DNA from: an uncultured Flavobacteriales bacterium
GTDB lineage: Bacteria; Bacteroidota; Bacteroidia; Flavobacteriales; CAJXXR01
Length of the DNA stretch: 64,000 nt
NCBI GenBank assembly: GCA_913063375.1
Contig: CAJXXR010000005.1
Location: 62,001 to 126,000, forward strand
Direction of reading: 5' to 3'
Each line of letters starts with the position of its first letter. The first letter of the stretch is position 1. The notes under the pieces were generated by a model, which was not told the DNA's origin, did not search any database, and saw only the letters and a program-made list of their open reading frames with translations. The position numbers were made by a program, and so were the translations under genes. This document shows, piece by piece, positions 17,378 through 26,647 of the stretch.

Positions 17378-19573
17378 TTATTTAACGATAGTCATCTCGT
17401 CAATTAAATTTGTTGCTCCAGCATATTTATCGATGATAAACAATACATAACGGATATCAACAGATATTGTTCTTTGCAATTTGTGTTCAAATGCGATATC
17501 ACCACTCATTGCTTCCCAGTTACCATCAAATGCAGTACCTATCAACTCTCCATCACCATTGATTACAGGAGAACCTGAATTCCCACCAGTGATATCATTG
17601 TTTGAGATAAAACAAACGTGAAGCTTTCCATCTGCATCTACATACTGACCGTAGTCTTCATTTTCATATAGATCTACTAATTTTTGAGGCACTACAAATT
17701 CTGGATTGTTGTTATCCATTTTTTGCATCAACCCTTCCATAGTAGTGTAGTAGTCATAATGCACTGCATCTGCAGGGTAGTAATCACCCACTTTACCATA
17801 CGTACAACGCATTGTAAAGTTAGCATTTGGATAGTAAGATTTAGTAGGATTCATTTTTCTCAACCCATCTACAAACAAACGGTATCCTTTTGCCATTTTA
17901 GCTTCTGCCTCTGCATTAGCAGATCCTGAAGCAAAATACTGCTCGAAAATTGACGTAGCTGCTTGATTCACCAAGTCATTCTCCATTATTTTAGCATTCG
18001 ACTTTCTTAAGAATTTGAACAATCCACCATTATCTTTTCTTCCAAGGTATTCCATGAAACGATCTTTACTTACAAATACTGAAGAGCTATACATAGCATC
18101 CGCATATTTGTTAAAGTCACCATCGTATTTTTTTGTTACCTCAGCAAAGAAAGATGGATGTTGTGCAGCATCAATATCGTTAAAATATTTAGCCATCAAC
18201 TCAGCAAATAATTGCTTGTCCAATGCCATATCGAAATCTTTGAAGTGAGACTCAACCTCTGCTTCAATTTGAGCACGGATTCCTTTCTTTCCTTCTTCTG
18301 GAATATCTGGATTACTCAAAGCCCCCATCATTCTTCCCATTTTAAATGCGAACAACATTGATTCAGATCCACTGATACCAGCTTCTCTTAGGTAAGTATT
18401 TCCTTTAACATTTTTATCTGTAGCAGCATATCCTTCTTTCAATAGTTGGATTGCATTTCCATATTTAGCTTTACGAGCTGGTTCTGCATCTGCCCAATTT
18501 TGGAATTCATTTTCCAATTCTTGCTTATCACCGAATACATTCAAACGCTTAAGACCCTTTGTCTGACCGATGAAATACTTCCAGTAGTTTGCAGTTTGTG
18601 CATGTTTTGCAGCATACTTAATACGCGTAGCTGGATCTGCATCCATGTGCTGATCCATGATGTCTAATTTTAGATCTCTAACCTCAACAACTGAAGGGTT
18701 AGAAACTTCAATAGCTTGCTCAACCCCATAAGAAGACAAATATCTATCTGTACCTCCTGGGTAACCCCAGATCATAGCATAATCACCATCCTTAACACCT
18801 TTCAAAGAGATTGGTAAGTGATGACGAGGTTGCATTGGAACATTTCCTTCAGCATAGTCAGCTGGAGAACCATCCGGTGCAGCATATACTCTAAACATAG
18901 AGAAGTCACCAGTGTGTCTTGGCCACATCCAGTTATCTGTATCTCCACCGTATTTTCCAACTGATGAAGGAGGAGCTCCTACCAATCTAACATCGGTGTA
19001 TTTTTCATACATGAACATGTAGAACTCATTTCCTTCAAAGAAATCTTTGATTTCACATACATAGTTATTCCCCTTTGTAGCGGAAGCTTTAAGTTCTTTG
19101 ATCTTAGCGTGAACAGCCTGAGATCTTTCATCTTCAGACATATCGTCATTTACCACTGAAAGGACATCAGTAGAAACATCGCTCATATTAACCAAGTACT
19201 GAACAAACAAATCTTCATTTGCCAATTCTTGACTTTTATCCATCGCCCAGAAACCATCTTCTAGATAGTTATTCTCTGTTGTACTATGTGATTGAATAGC
19301 TCCAAATCCACAGTGATGATTAGTTAAAACCAAACCTTGATCAGAGATCATTTCACCAGTACAGAAACCACCAAAGTTTACAATTGCATCTTTTAAACTT
19401 GAGTTGTTAATACTGTATAATTCCTCTGCAGTAAGGTTTAATCCTTCCTTTTGCATGTCAACATGATTCAATCTTGACAAAAACATTGGAAGCCACATTC
19501 CTTCATCTGCCTTTACTGACATAGGTAAAGCAAACGCAGCAACAAGTGCCATGCTTATCCACTTTCTCAACAT
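17378..19573 (-). CDS. S46-family dipeptidyl peptidase, DPP7 type
   Basis: A 731-residue exported serine peptidase of family S46 (chymotrypsin fold with a helical domain). Signal peptide residues 1-22 (ending SVKAD). TNHHCGF (84-90) holds the catalytic His and TGGNSGSP the catalytic Ser666. Eighteen residues later is Gly684 (FDGNWEAM). In P. gingivalis the equivalent position decides specificity: Gly in DPP7 (hydrophobic P1) and Arg in DPP11 (acidic P1). Here Gly indicates DPP7. Removes dipeptides from peptides in the periplasm. Own terminator downstream; no recognisable promoter element seen upstream. Confidence 0.95.
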   Translation of the reverse strand: MLRKWISMALVAAFALPMSVKADEGMWLPMFLSRLNHVDMQKEGLNLTAEELYSINNSSLKDAIVNFGGFCTGEMISDQGLVLTNHHCGFGAIQSHSTTENNYLEDGFWAMDKSQELANEDLFVQYLVNMSDVSTDVLSVVNDDMSEDERSQAVHAKIKELKASATKGNNYVCEIKDFFEGNEFYMFMYEKYTDVRLVGAPPSSVGKYGGDTDNWMWPRHTGDFSMFRVYAAPDGSPADYAEGNVPMQPRHHLPISLKGVKDGDYAMIWGYPGGTDRYLSSYGVEQAIEVSNPSVVEVRDLKLDIMDQHMDADPATRIKYAAKHAQTANYWKYFIGQTKGLKRLNVFGDKQELENEFQNWADAEPARKAKYGNAIQLLKEGYAATDKNVKGNTYLREAGISGSESMLFAFKMGRMMGALSNPDIPEEGKKGIRAQIEAEVESHFKDFDMALDKQLFAELMAKYFNDIDAAQHPSFFAEVTKKYDGDFNKYADAMYSSSVFVSKDRFMEYLGRKDNGGLFKFLRKSNAKIMENDLVNQAATSIFEQYFASGSANAEAEAKMAKGYRLFVDGLRKMNPTKSYYPNANFTMRCTYGKVGDYYPADAVHYDYYTTMEGLMQKMDNNNPEFVVPQKLVDLYENEDYGQYVDADGKLHVCFISNNDITGGNSGSPVINGDGELIGTAFDGNWEAMSGDIAFEHKLQRTISVDIRYVLFIIDKYAGATNLIDEMTIVK

Positions 19574-19743
19574 AATTCTAATTTAAATGGGTTAAAAACA
19601 AGTTTTCTTGCTTTTACTTTATGTGTGTTATTAGTAGATCGCTAAGGTATTAAAATTTTCTACAACCTAAACGCTTATTAACACTGTTTTACATGGTCTT
19701 TCACATGTAATTATTCTAAATAAGGATGGTCTATTATACCATA

Positions 19744-19772
19744 AAAAAGCCCCAAATAAATTGGGGCTTTTT
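19744..19772 (-). terminator. intrinsic terminator of the sufE operon
   Basis: 12-bp stem AAAAAGCCCCAA / TTGGGGCTTTTT with a five-base loop, just past the stop of the DUF2480 gene on the minus strand. The remaining gap up to the S46 peptidase start holds nothing recognisable. Confidence 0.85.
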
Positions 19773-19786
19773 AGTATATAATTTGA

Positions 19787-20281
19787 CTATAATGGGACCT
19801 GCGAACAGGCTTCTCCATAACTCAACCTCTTCACTATTCCAGAAAGCAATCTAGTAGCTTCCACATACGCTTGTTCCGGAACGGGAACATTAGAGCATCC
19901 TTTGATGATGACCCTCTCCCCGTTATACATCTCTAGATCCAATTCATTCAATAGTTTTTGGTAGTATAAGGACAAAAAGGATTGCTTAGAACCTATCGTT
20001 ACCGATTTGGCATATACTCCAGCATATTTCGTAATCAATAGATTTGCCCAAGCTGGTAAGATTGCATCTGTAGAGCAACAGATACAAAGGTGATGATCTT
20101 GAAATATTGACCAATCAAAAGCCTTACAATGCCCTCTGAAATCCTTTTCCCTTAAAAGCAACCCCTCCACCAAGAACTGGCTAATATCGAAGCTGGCAAT
20201 CTTACTTTTGGGAAAGTATTCAGAAAGATCGAATACTAGTAAATTCTTTTGATCAACTTTATTTATTATTTCGTCCATCAT
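19787..20281 (-). CDS. DUF2480 family protein
   Basis: A 164-residue cytoplasmic protein of DUF2480, restricted to Bacteroidota. Conserved features seen: LREKDFRGHCKAFDWS, a cysteine-rich LCICCSTDAI segment, PAWANLLIT, and the C-terminal IKGCSNVPVPEQAYVEATRL followed by GEACSQVPL. The conserved KGCS and GEACS cysteines could bind metal or an Fe-S cluster, but this is not shown. Its first ATG overlaps the stop of the DUF59 gene by one base (TAATG), so it is translated as part of the sufE-DUF59 operon; a role in SUF Fe-S assembly is inferred from this context. Confidence 0.9.
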   Translation of the reverse strand: MMDEIINKVDQKNLLVFDLSEYFPKSKIASFDISQFLVEGLLLREKDFRGHCKAFDWSIFQDHHLCICCSTDAILPAWANLLITKYAGVYAKSVTIGSKQSFLSLYYQKLLNELDLEMYNGERVIIKGCSNVPVPEQAYVEATRLLSGIVKRLSYGEACSQVPL

Positions 20282-20604
20282 TACATAAAACCTAGTTCCA
20301 GACGAGCTTCTTCACTCATCATATCTTTGTCCCAAGCTGGATCGAATACGATTTCTACCTTAGCGTCGTTTACTTGCTCCAAAGTTTTCACCTTCTCTTC
20401 CACCTCAACAGGTAAAGTTTCGGCAACCGGACAGTTAGGTGATGTCAATGTCATTTCAATCAATACATCTCCCTCCTCCGACACTTGAACATCATAAATT
20501 AATCCTAACTCATAGATATCAACAGGAATCTCAGGATCGTAAATGGTATGCAAAATACCTATCACTTCCTCTCCCAAATCGGTCATTTGTTGTTCTGTCA
20601 TCAT
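20281..20604 (-). CDS. SUF system DUF59/MIP18-domain Fe-S assembly protein (SufT-like)
   Basis: A 107-residue MIP18-domain protein. Conserved segments are IYDPEIPVDIYELGLIYDV and TSPNCPVAETLPVEVE, the latter with the family's conserved Cys. Related proteins (SufT, PaaD, CIA2) help mature Fe-S proteins. It overlaps the sufE stop by four bases (ATGA) and the DUF2480 start by one, so the three are one tightly coupled operon. A second ATG one codon in is an equally good start. Confidence 0.92.
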   Translation of the reverse strand: MMTEQQMTDLGEEVIGILHTIYDPEIPVDIYELGLIYDVQVSEEGDVLIEMTLTSPNCPVAETLPVEVEEKVKTLEQVNDAKVEIVFDPAWDKDMMSEEARLELGFM

Positions 20605-21038
20605 AAGTTCGCCACATTTTTTTGACTTTCAAAAGCCAAAGCATACATTTTCATTTGTTTAATCATTGACAATAATCCGTTAGATCTTGTCATAGATAAA
20701 TGTTCTTTCAGATCAATTGAATTGATAAATGAAAGTTCACTTTTTAAGATATCCGCTGGTAACTGATCATCCCAAACACGGATTAATAATGCTATAATTC
20801 CTTTAGTAATTATAGCATCACTATCTGCAGTAAATCGAACCTTATCGGCATTCATTTCCGCTTGTAGCCAAACCTTAGATTGACAACCGCTTATCAAGTG
20901 GTCATCGTTCTTAAATTTATCATCCAAAGCAGGAAGTTCTTTCCCTAGCTCAATGATATAATCATACTTCTCAACCCAGTCTGAGAACATCTCAAACTCT
21001 TCGATTATTTCGTGCTGATTTTCAGTAATCAAATCCAT
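20601..21038 (-). CDS. sufE: SufE-family sulfur acceptor
   Basis: A 145-residue SufE protein, which accepts persulfide sulfur from cysteine desulfurase SufS and passes it to the SufBCD scaffold. The active-site loop SGCQSKVWLQ with the acceptor Cys is present, as are ELGKELPALD and TRSNGLLSMIKQMK. I chose ATG 21038 (MDLITENQHEII): the open frame extends to a TTG at 21074, but a TAnnTTTG promoter element at 21056-21063 lies within that extension. First gene of the sufE, DUF59, DUF2480 operon; sufB, sufC, sufD and sufS are not in this window. Confidence 0.92.
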   Translation of the reverse strand: MDLITENQHEIIEEFEMFSDWVEKYDYIIELGKELPALDDKFKNDDHLISGCQSKVWLQAEMNADKVRFTADSDAIITKGIIALLIRVWDDQLPADILKSELSFINSIDLKEHLSMTRSNGLLSMIKQMKMYALAFESQKNVANL

Positions 21039-21055
21039 ATATCCTAGAATTTGTG

Positions 21056-21063
21056 CAAAGTTA
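21056..21063 (-). promoter_or_regulatory. -7 promoter element for the sufE operon
   Basis: Minus-strand TAACTTTG matches TAnnTTTG 18 bases before the sufE ATG. It lies downstream of a strong terminator, as expected for the first gene of an operon. Confidence 0.5.
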
Positions 21064-21112
21064 AACTTTATCAAAGAATTATAGAATCATTCTAAAGAAG
21101 AAGTTGGTTAAA

Positions 21113-21151
21113 AAAAAACCATCAAGACTTTGAAAGTCTTGATGGTTTTTT
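21113..21151 (-). terminator. intrinsic terminator after the M43 metalloprotease gene
   Basis: 18-bp perfect stem AAAAAACCATCAAGACTT / AAGTCTTGATGGTTTTTT with a three-base loop, just past the metalloprotease stop codon. Confidence 0.88.
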
Positions 21152-21173
21152 ACCTACTAAAAATCAAGTATAC

Positions 21174-23294
21174 TTATAGTACCACAATCTTCTTAGTTAT
21201 ATTTCCAAGCTCGTTAGATAAACGAACATAATACAATCCACTCTTTAAATCTGACTTAATATCAGACAACTGTACTGTCGCCTCTAAAGTCTCACCCATT
21301 TGGTATCTTGCCACCTCTTTTCCTAATGCATCTACTAGGAAAATGGTACTGTTGGTAGTCTGGATATTTTCTATATGAATGATCGTTTCATCAGTCGTTG
21401 GATTTGGAGCAATATCAAATACTGTTTTTTCCTCCATTTCCTCAACACTTAGCCCACCATTGTGAATTTCAATTTGATCTATGTAAAGGAAGTTTCCATT
21501 CTGCCCTTCAAGATTAAATTTGAACATCACACTAGATTCTCCAAGTAAAACATTTGGTATATCAACTGTAACAACTACCCAATCCTCTGCAGCTGGCGTC
21601 CATGATGTAGCTTTATTTCCTTGAACTGTAGCTAAACCATCGGCAAAGAATGATTTTCTTGATTTCCATAATCTACCACAATTGGTACTAGACATTACTC
21701 TAAATCGATCTTCAATTCCACTATTCCTCATGCTATAAGCCATTCTGAAATAAAGTGTCGCTTGTCCATCATCATCTGTAAAGTCAGTGAAATCAAATAC
21801 TGGGCTATAGAAGTTCGTTTCCTCTTCTTCTAAATCATTATCGAAGTCATTTGAACGTGCTCTTATACATTTCCCTCCTTGTGCAGTGGGAATAGTAACT
21901 ACTTCCCAACCTTCTCCATTTGAACTAGGCTCTATATCCCAAGATTCCGCATTGTCAAATTGATCAACGATAAAGTTATCATCAAAACCTTGATTTACAT
22001 AAGGAGCACCGCCAAATTCTACCGTTTCCTTAACTATAATATAGTCTGTAATTGTTTTTACGTTTTGACCTGATGCATTACTAACTGTCAAACTAACATC
22101 ATAGGCTCCTCCTTCACTATACGTAATTGAAGGATTCTTTAGAGTAGAAGTCGTAGGAAATGCACCTGTGAAGCTCCATGAATAATTAACATTTTCAGCA
22201 TTATAACCAAAGCCTTCCAATTCCAATTCAGCACCTACACATACTCTTTTTCTCTTGATATAGAAATCAGAAACTGGCGTACATTCATTCCCAGCATATT
22301 CATCATTCGTTCCAGTAGCTAATAGATTAGACGATTGCCATAGAAGGTCTCTTGAAGCATTTCCCCAATTCCCATTTTCTATAACATAACGCATTCTATT
22401 TTTCTGACCTTCCGTAAACATTCTTGGGCAACCAGTATAAGACATAAAGTTCTGTACATTATCCAGTGAACCACAAGAAATATTAGCAAGGTCACAAGAA
22501 GTAGCTCCAATACACTCAGGAGTATCGGATACACCATCATCAGATTGACAATTGGTTGAAACACCCGGTGTGTTTGTTCCTCCCCAGGTATGTCTCAAGT
22601 TGAAAAAGTGCCCTATTTCATGAGAAAGTGTATGCCTTGCAGAAGCTGATCCACTTGAAGAACCAATCCCTCCAAATTGTGAATTTAGGACCAATATACC
22701 AGCGTCAGAATCATTTCCAGGAGCAGATCCAGGAATATAAGTATATCCGCCAGCTCCACTAGCTATAGATTCTACTACCCAAACATTTATGTATTTATTT
22801 ACAGGCCATTTAATAAGATCCTTAACATTCTCACCGGCTGTATTTGTCAATGAAGAAAAGGTTCTGGTGATCCCATTGGTACAATTCCCATCAGGATCTT
22901 TTTTTGCCAATCTAAACTCCAGATCTACATCCCCTGTTATTCCACTAAAAGAAGAAACAACATCCACTAAATCATCATTTTCTTTATTGAAGTCCTCATT
23001 CAAAATCTCCATAGCATTGAATACTTGGCTATCTAGAATGTTGCTTCCCCCCTCATAGTCATGGATAATATGAATTACCACTGGGATAACTTTAGTTCCA
23101 ACTATAGCGGATTTCGCATTATTCGCCATGTTTTCATAGGCCATACTCTTTGAATCTAATAGATCATGAGCTTGCTTAAGGGCTGGATTTGCCTCTATAG
23201 CGGCATTGGATAAACTATGGGTTGAACAATGAAAATCATCCTGGGCAAAAGCGAAGGATGATATAAAAAAGGCAAGAAATATTTTCTTCAACAT
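21174..23294 (-). CDS. T9SS-secreted M43-family zinc metalloprotease with PKD domain
   Basis: A 706-residue secreted protease. Signal peptide MLKKIFLAFFISSFAFAQ; I take this ATG at 23294 although the frame opens to a GTG at 23327. The catalytic domain has HEIGHFFNLRH, the extended metzincin zinc site, preceded by VIHIIHDYEG and followed by SCGSLDNVQNFMSYTGCPR with the Met-turn, as in pappalysin/M43 enzymes. Then comes a PKD/Ig-like domain (VSLTVSNASGQNVKTITDY), a jelly-roll-like segment with SVMFKFNLEGQNGNFLYIDQIEI, and a T9SS type A sorting domain (DIAPNPTTDETIIHI ... SGLYYVRLSN ... KKIVVL). Secreted across the outer membrane to digest extracellular protein; exact substrate unknown. Confidence 0.92.
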   Translation of the reverse strand: MLKKIFLAFFISSFAFAQDDFHCSTHSLSNAAIEANPALKQAHDLLDSKSMAYENMANNAKSAIVGTKVIPVVIHIIHDYEGGSNILDSQVFNAMEILNEDFNKENDDLVDVVSSFSGITGDVDLEFRLAKKDPDGNCTNGITRTFSSLTNTAGENVKDLIKWPVNKYINVWVVESIASGAGGYTYIPGSAPGNDSDAGILVLNSQFGGIGSSSGSASARHTLSHEIGHFFNLRHTWGGTNTPGVSTNCQSDDGVSDTPECIGATSCDLANISCGSLDNVQNFMSYTGCPRMFTEGQKNRMRYVIENGNWGNASRDLLWQSSNLLATGTNDEYAGNECTPVSDFYIKRKRVCVGAELELEGFGYNAENVNYSWSFTGAFPTTSTLKNPSITYSEGGAYDVSLTVSNASGQNVKTITDYIIVKETVEFGGAPYVNQGFDDNFIVDQFDNAESWDIEPSSNGEGWEVVTIPTAQGGKCIRARSNDFDNDLEEEETNFYSPVFDFTDFTDDDGQATLYFRMAYSMRNSGIEDRFRVMSSTNCGRLWKSRKSFFADGLATVQGNKATSWTPAAEDWVVVTVDIPNVLLGESSVMFKFNLEGQNGNFLYIDQIEIHNGGLSVEEMEEKTVFDIAPNPTTDETIIHIENIQTTNSTIFLVDALGKEVARYQMGETLEATVQLSDIKSDLKSGLYYVRLSNELGNITKKIVVL

Positions 23295-23595
23295 AAATTC
23301 AATATTCTGGTTTGATAATTTAATCACAGCAAATATCTAACCCAAAAGGGTAAAGTACAATACCTAATTTCGCTAAATTAACATAAATTAACTGAAATTC
23401 CACACTATTTCGTCAAGCTAAGTGATTAATTAATAGTCACTAAACTTTAAAAGATTATAGACTACAGATTAATTATTAAAAAATTTAAATTAACAGGCCA
23501 TTTTTAGAGACATGAAGTCTTAATGAGCCTCCTATTTTCTTATCTTTCGGGATTCACGAATAGAGAAAAAACTAGCCAATTTCAAAATATAACTT
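23295..23595. other. divergent intergenic region, M43 protease / polA
   Basis: About 300 AT-rich bases between divergent genes. No coding frame of note. A near-match to the promoter -7 element (TATCTTTC, near 23540-23550) lies in front of polA, and AGTGA ... TCACT forms a short inverted repeat near 23420-23445. Nothing stronger is visible. Confidence 0.3.
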
Positions 23596-26385
23596 ATGTC
23601 TGAGAACAAACAGAAACTCTTTCTTTTTGACGCTTTTGCACTAATATATAGGTCCTTTTTTGCCTTTAGTAAGAACCCACGACTAACTAGTCAAGGCTTT
23701 GATACATCAGCCATCTATGGATTTCTACTGACTATCCTAGATGTAATAGACAAAGAGAAGCCAACCCACCTAGCGGTTGTCTTTGATTCCGCAAAACCAA
23801 CTTTCCGCCACGAGAAATTTGAAGAATATAAAGCCCATAGAGAAGCAATGCCGGAAGGTATTCAAGGTGCAATTCCTTTTATTTTCAAATTGCTTAAAGC
23901 AATGAATATAGAAACAGTGGCCCTAGAAGGATATGAGGCGGATGATATAATTGGAACACTAGCCTTAAAAGCTGCAGAAGGAGATTTGGACGTCTATATG
24001 ATGACGCCTGATAAAGATTATGCTCAATTGGTTCGTGATAATGTATTCATGTACCGACCATCAAGAATGGGGAAAGGCGTAGAAATTTGGGGAATTCCAG
24101 AAGTTTGTGAAAAGTTTGAAGTCAAGGATCCTTCTCAGGTTATTGACTATTTAGCCATGATGGGAGATGCTTCTGATAACATTCCTGGGATTCCAGGTGT
24201 TGGAGATAAAACTGCAAAAAAACTGATAGGCCTTTACGAAAACCTTGAGGGACTTTATGAACATACTGAAGAACTGAAAGGTAAACAGAAAGAAAAAGTC
24301 ATAGAGAATAAAGAGCAAGCCTTCATGTCTAAATGGCTAGCAACAATCGCTATTGATGTACCTGTAGAATTGGACATGAGCAAATTAGCGCATCAACAAT
24401 TCAACAAAAAAGAGCTTGAGAAATTATTTGTAGAATTGGAATTCAGCTCGCTAGGAAGAAAAGTAATTGGGATGGATTACCAATCCAATCATGCTGCTCC
24501 AAAAGGGAACAAACAGCAACCACAGTTAGACCTGTTTGCCCCAGAACCTAGTATTGATGAGTCTATTCAACCAACTATTCTTGATGACAAGAGTAATGCA
24601 TACAAGCTTGTTCAGACAGAAAAAGAGATAAACAAGCTAATAGAATACCTATTCAAGCAAAAAAGCTTCTGTTTCGATACTGAAACTACAGGACTGAATA
24701 TTCAAGAAGCCTCACTAATTGGAATTTCCTTTTCTTGCAAAAACAATGAAGCATTCTATGTTCCAATCCCAGAGGACATGGAAAAAGCGACGGCTATTCT
24801 AGCTAGATTTAGAGCCATTTTTGGATATCCATGGATAGAAAAGATTGCACACAATTTAAAGTTTGACCTAAATGTACTAGCCAAATACAAGGTAAAATTA
24901 GCAGGTCCTCTTTTTGATAGCATGTTGGCGCATTATCTTCTTGAACCAGATATGCGTCATAATATGGATTATCTGAGTGAGGTCTACCTTGCATATAAAC
25001 CTGTTTCTATTGAATCATTGATTGGCCCAAAAGGCAAAAACCAAAAATCGATGAAAGATGTTCCAATGGAACAACTAGTGGACTACGCATGCGAAGATGC
25101 AGATATAACTTGGCAACTTGCTACTATTTTCAAGGAGAAGCTAAAGGAAAGTGAACTAGAAGATATTTTCAACAATATAGAAATGCCACTGCTCCCTGTT
25201 TTAGCCAAAATGGAACGTAATGGAATTTGCCTGGATTCTGAGGCACTTCATAAACTAGAGAAAACACTAGAGGAAGAGGTTATTCAAATTACCAAAGACA
25301 TATATGCACTAAGTGAGACAGAATTTAATATCGCTTCTCCAAAACAGTTAGGAGAAATTCTTTTTGATCAGCTTGCATTAGACCCTAAAGCAAAGAAAAC
25401 AAAGACTGGACAATATTCTACTTCCGAGGCAGTACTTTCCAAAATGAAAGACAAACACCCTATTATTGAAAAGGTTTTAGAATTTAGGTCTATCCAGAAA
25501 TTAAGATCAACCTATGTAGAAGCCTTACCAAAAATGGTTTCTCCAGTCACTCAAAGGATTCATACTTCCTATAATCAGGCCGTGGCAGCAACAGGTAGAT
25601 TAAGCTCAAATAATCCTAACTTACAAAATATCCCAATCAGAACTGATAGAGGTAAATTGGTTAGACAGGCCTTCATCGCTCCAAATGATGAAACTGTTTT
25701 ACTAGCGGCCGATTATTCTCAAATTGAATTAAGATTAATCGCAGAGCTTAGTGAAGACAAACATATGGTGGAAGCCTTTATGAATGGTGAAGATATTCAT
25801 AGATCTACTGCAGCCAAGGTATTCAATGTTCCGCTGGAAGAAGTAGACGCTAGCCAAAGATCTAATGCCAAAACAGTCAACTTTGGAATTATCTATGGGG
25901 TATCTGCATTTGGATTGAGTCAGCAAACGGACCTAAGCAGATCAGAAGCTAAAGAAATCATCGAGACCTATTTTGAAAACTATAGTGAATTGAAATCCTA
26001 TATGGATCGTCAAGTAGCATTTGCACGAGACAATGGCTATGTAAGCACATTACTTGGACGTAGAAGATGGCTAAGGGATATCAATTCAAGAAATGGTATG
26101 GTAAGGCAGCATGCTGAACGAAATGCCATCAATGCACCAATTCAGGGTACCGCTGCAGATATTATCAAATTGGCCATGATTGATATTCATGAAAAACTTG
26201 AAAAAGGAAACTTCAAAAGTAAAATGCTATTGCAAGTACATGATGAATTGGTATTTGAAGTTCCAAAAAATGAGATTGAAAGATTAAGCGCTATGGTAAA
26301 GGAATCCATGGAAACCATTCACAAAACGAAGGTTCCGCTCATTGTAGAAGTAGGTTTGGGCCAAAATTGGCTAGAAGCACATTAA
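23596..26385 (+). CDS. polA: DNA polymerase I
   Basis: A 929-residue full-length Pol I for Okazaki-fragment processing and repair. N-terminal 5'-3' exonuclease (residues 1-300: LFDAFALIYRSFFAF, YEADDIIGTLA, MGDASDNIPGIPGVGDKTA). The 3'-5' proofreading domain carries the active DTETTG at 361-366, so it should be functional. Polymerase domain: motif A DYSQIELR from Asp706, the O-helix RSNAKTVNFGIIYG, and motif C VHDE with Asp883. Single gene with a terminator just after it. Confidence 0.97.
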   Translation: MSENKQKLFLFDAFALIYRSFFAFSKNPRLTSQGFDTSAIYGFLLTILDVIDKEKPTHLAVVFDSAKPTFRHEKFEEYKAHREAMPEGIQGAIPFIFKLLKAMNIETVALEGYEADDIIGTLALKAAEGDLDVYMMTPDKDYAQLVRDNVFMYRPSRMGKGVEIWGIPEVCEKFEVKDPSQVIDYLAMMGDASDNIPGIPGVGDKTAKKLIGLYENLEGLYEHTEELKGKQKEKVIENKEQAFMSKWLATIAIDVPVELDMSKLAHQQFNKKELEKLFVELEFSSLGRKVIGMDYQSNHAAPKGNKQQPQLDLFAPEPSIDESIQPTILDDKSNAYKLVQTEKEINKLIEYLFKQKSFCFDTETTGLNIQEASLIGISFSCKNNEAFYVPIPEDMEKATAILARFRAIFGYPWIEKIAHNLKFDLNVLAKYKVKLAGPLFDSMLAHYLLEPDMRHNMDYLSEVYLAYKPVSIESLIGPKGKNQKSMKDVPMEQLVDYACEDADITWQLATIFKEKLKESELEDIFNNIEMPLLPVLAKMERNGICLDSEALHKLEKTLEEEVIQITKDIYALSETEFNIASPKQLGEILFDQLALDPKAKKTKTGQYSTSEAVLSKMKDKHPIIEKVLEFRSIQKLRSTYVEALPKMVSPVTQRIHTSYNQAVAATGRLSSNNPNLQNIPIRTDRGKLVRQAFIAPNDETVLLAADYSQIELRLIAELSEDKHMVEAFMNGEDIHRSTAAKVFNVPLEEVDASQRSNAKTVNFGIIYGVSAFGLSQQTDLSRSEAKEIIETYFENYSELKSYMDRQVAFARDNGYVSTLLGRRRWLRDINSRNGMVRQHAERNAINAPIQGTAADIIKLAMIDIHEKLEKGNFKSKMLLQVHDELVFEVPKNEIERLSAMVKESMETIHKTKVPLIVEVGLGQNWLEAH

Positions 26386-26390
26386 ACAAA

Positions 26391-26419
26391 AAAGGGATGC
26401 AGCCCCCCTGCATCCCTTT
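26391..26419 (+). terminator. intrinsic terminator after polA
   Basis: 12-bp stem AAAGGGATGCAG / CTGCATCCCTTT with a loop of five C. The T-tract is short (TTTA), so it may be less efficient than others here. The following gap to 26647 holds no other signal I can name. Confidence 0.7.
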
Positions 26420-26647
26420 ACCTTTAATTAATTGCGTAATAATCTTAAATTCCCTTCATATTAGATTGACATAAATGTAGCCTTATAATCACCTACTAGT
26501 AAATACATTGGATCAAGCCATATTTTTCCTTGTTTAACTGATTATTCTGCTCGTTAAGCAATTCCTTTCTTTCTGCAAAAGTCAATTTTGTAAACAAAAG
26601 CCTATATTAAGGCTTCAAAATTCATCACTAACTACTGTCTTACAAGC

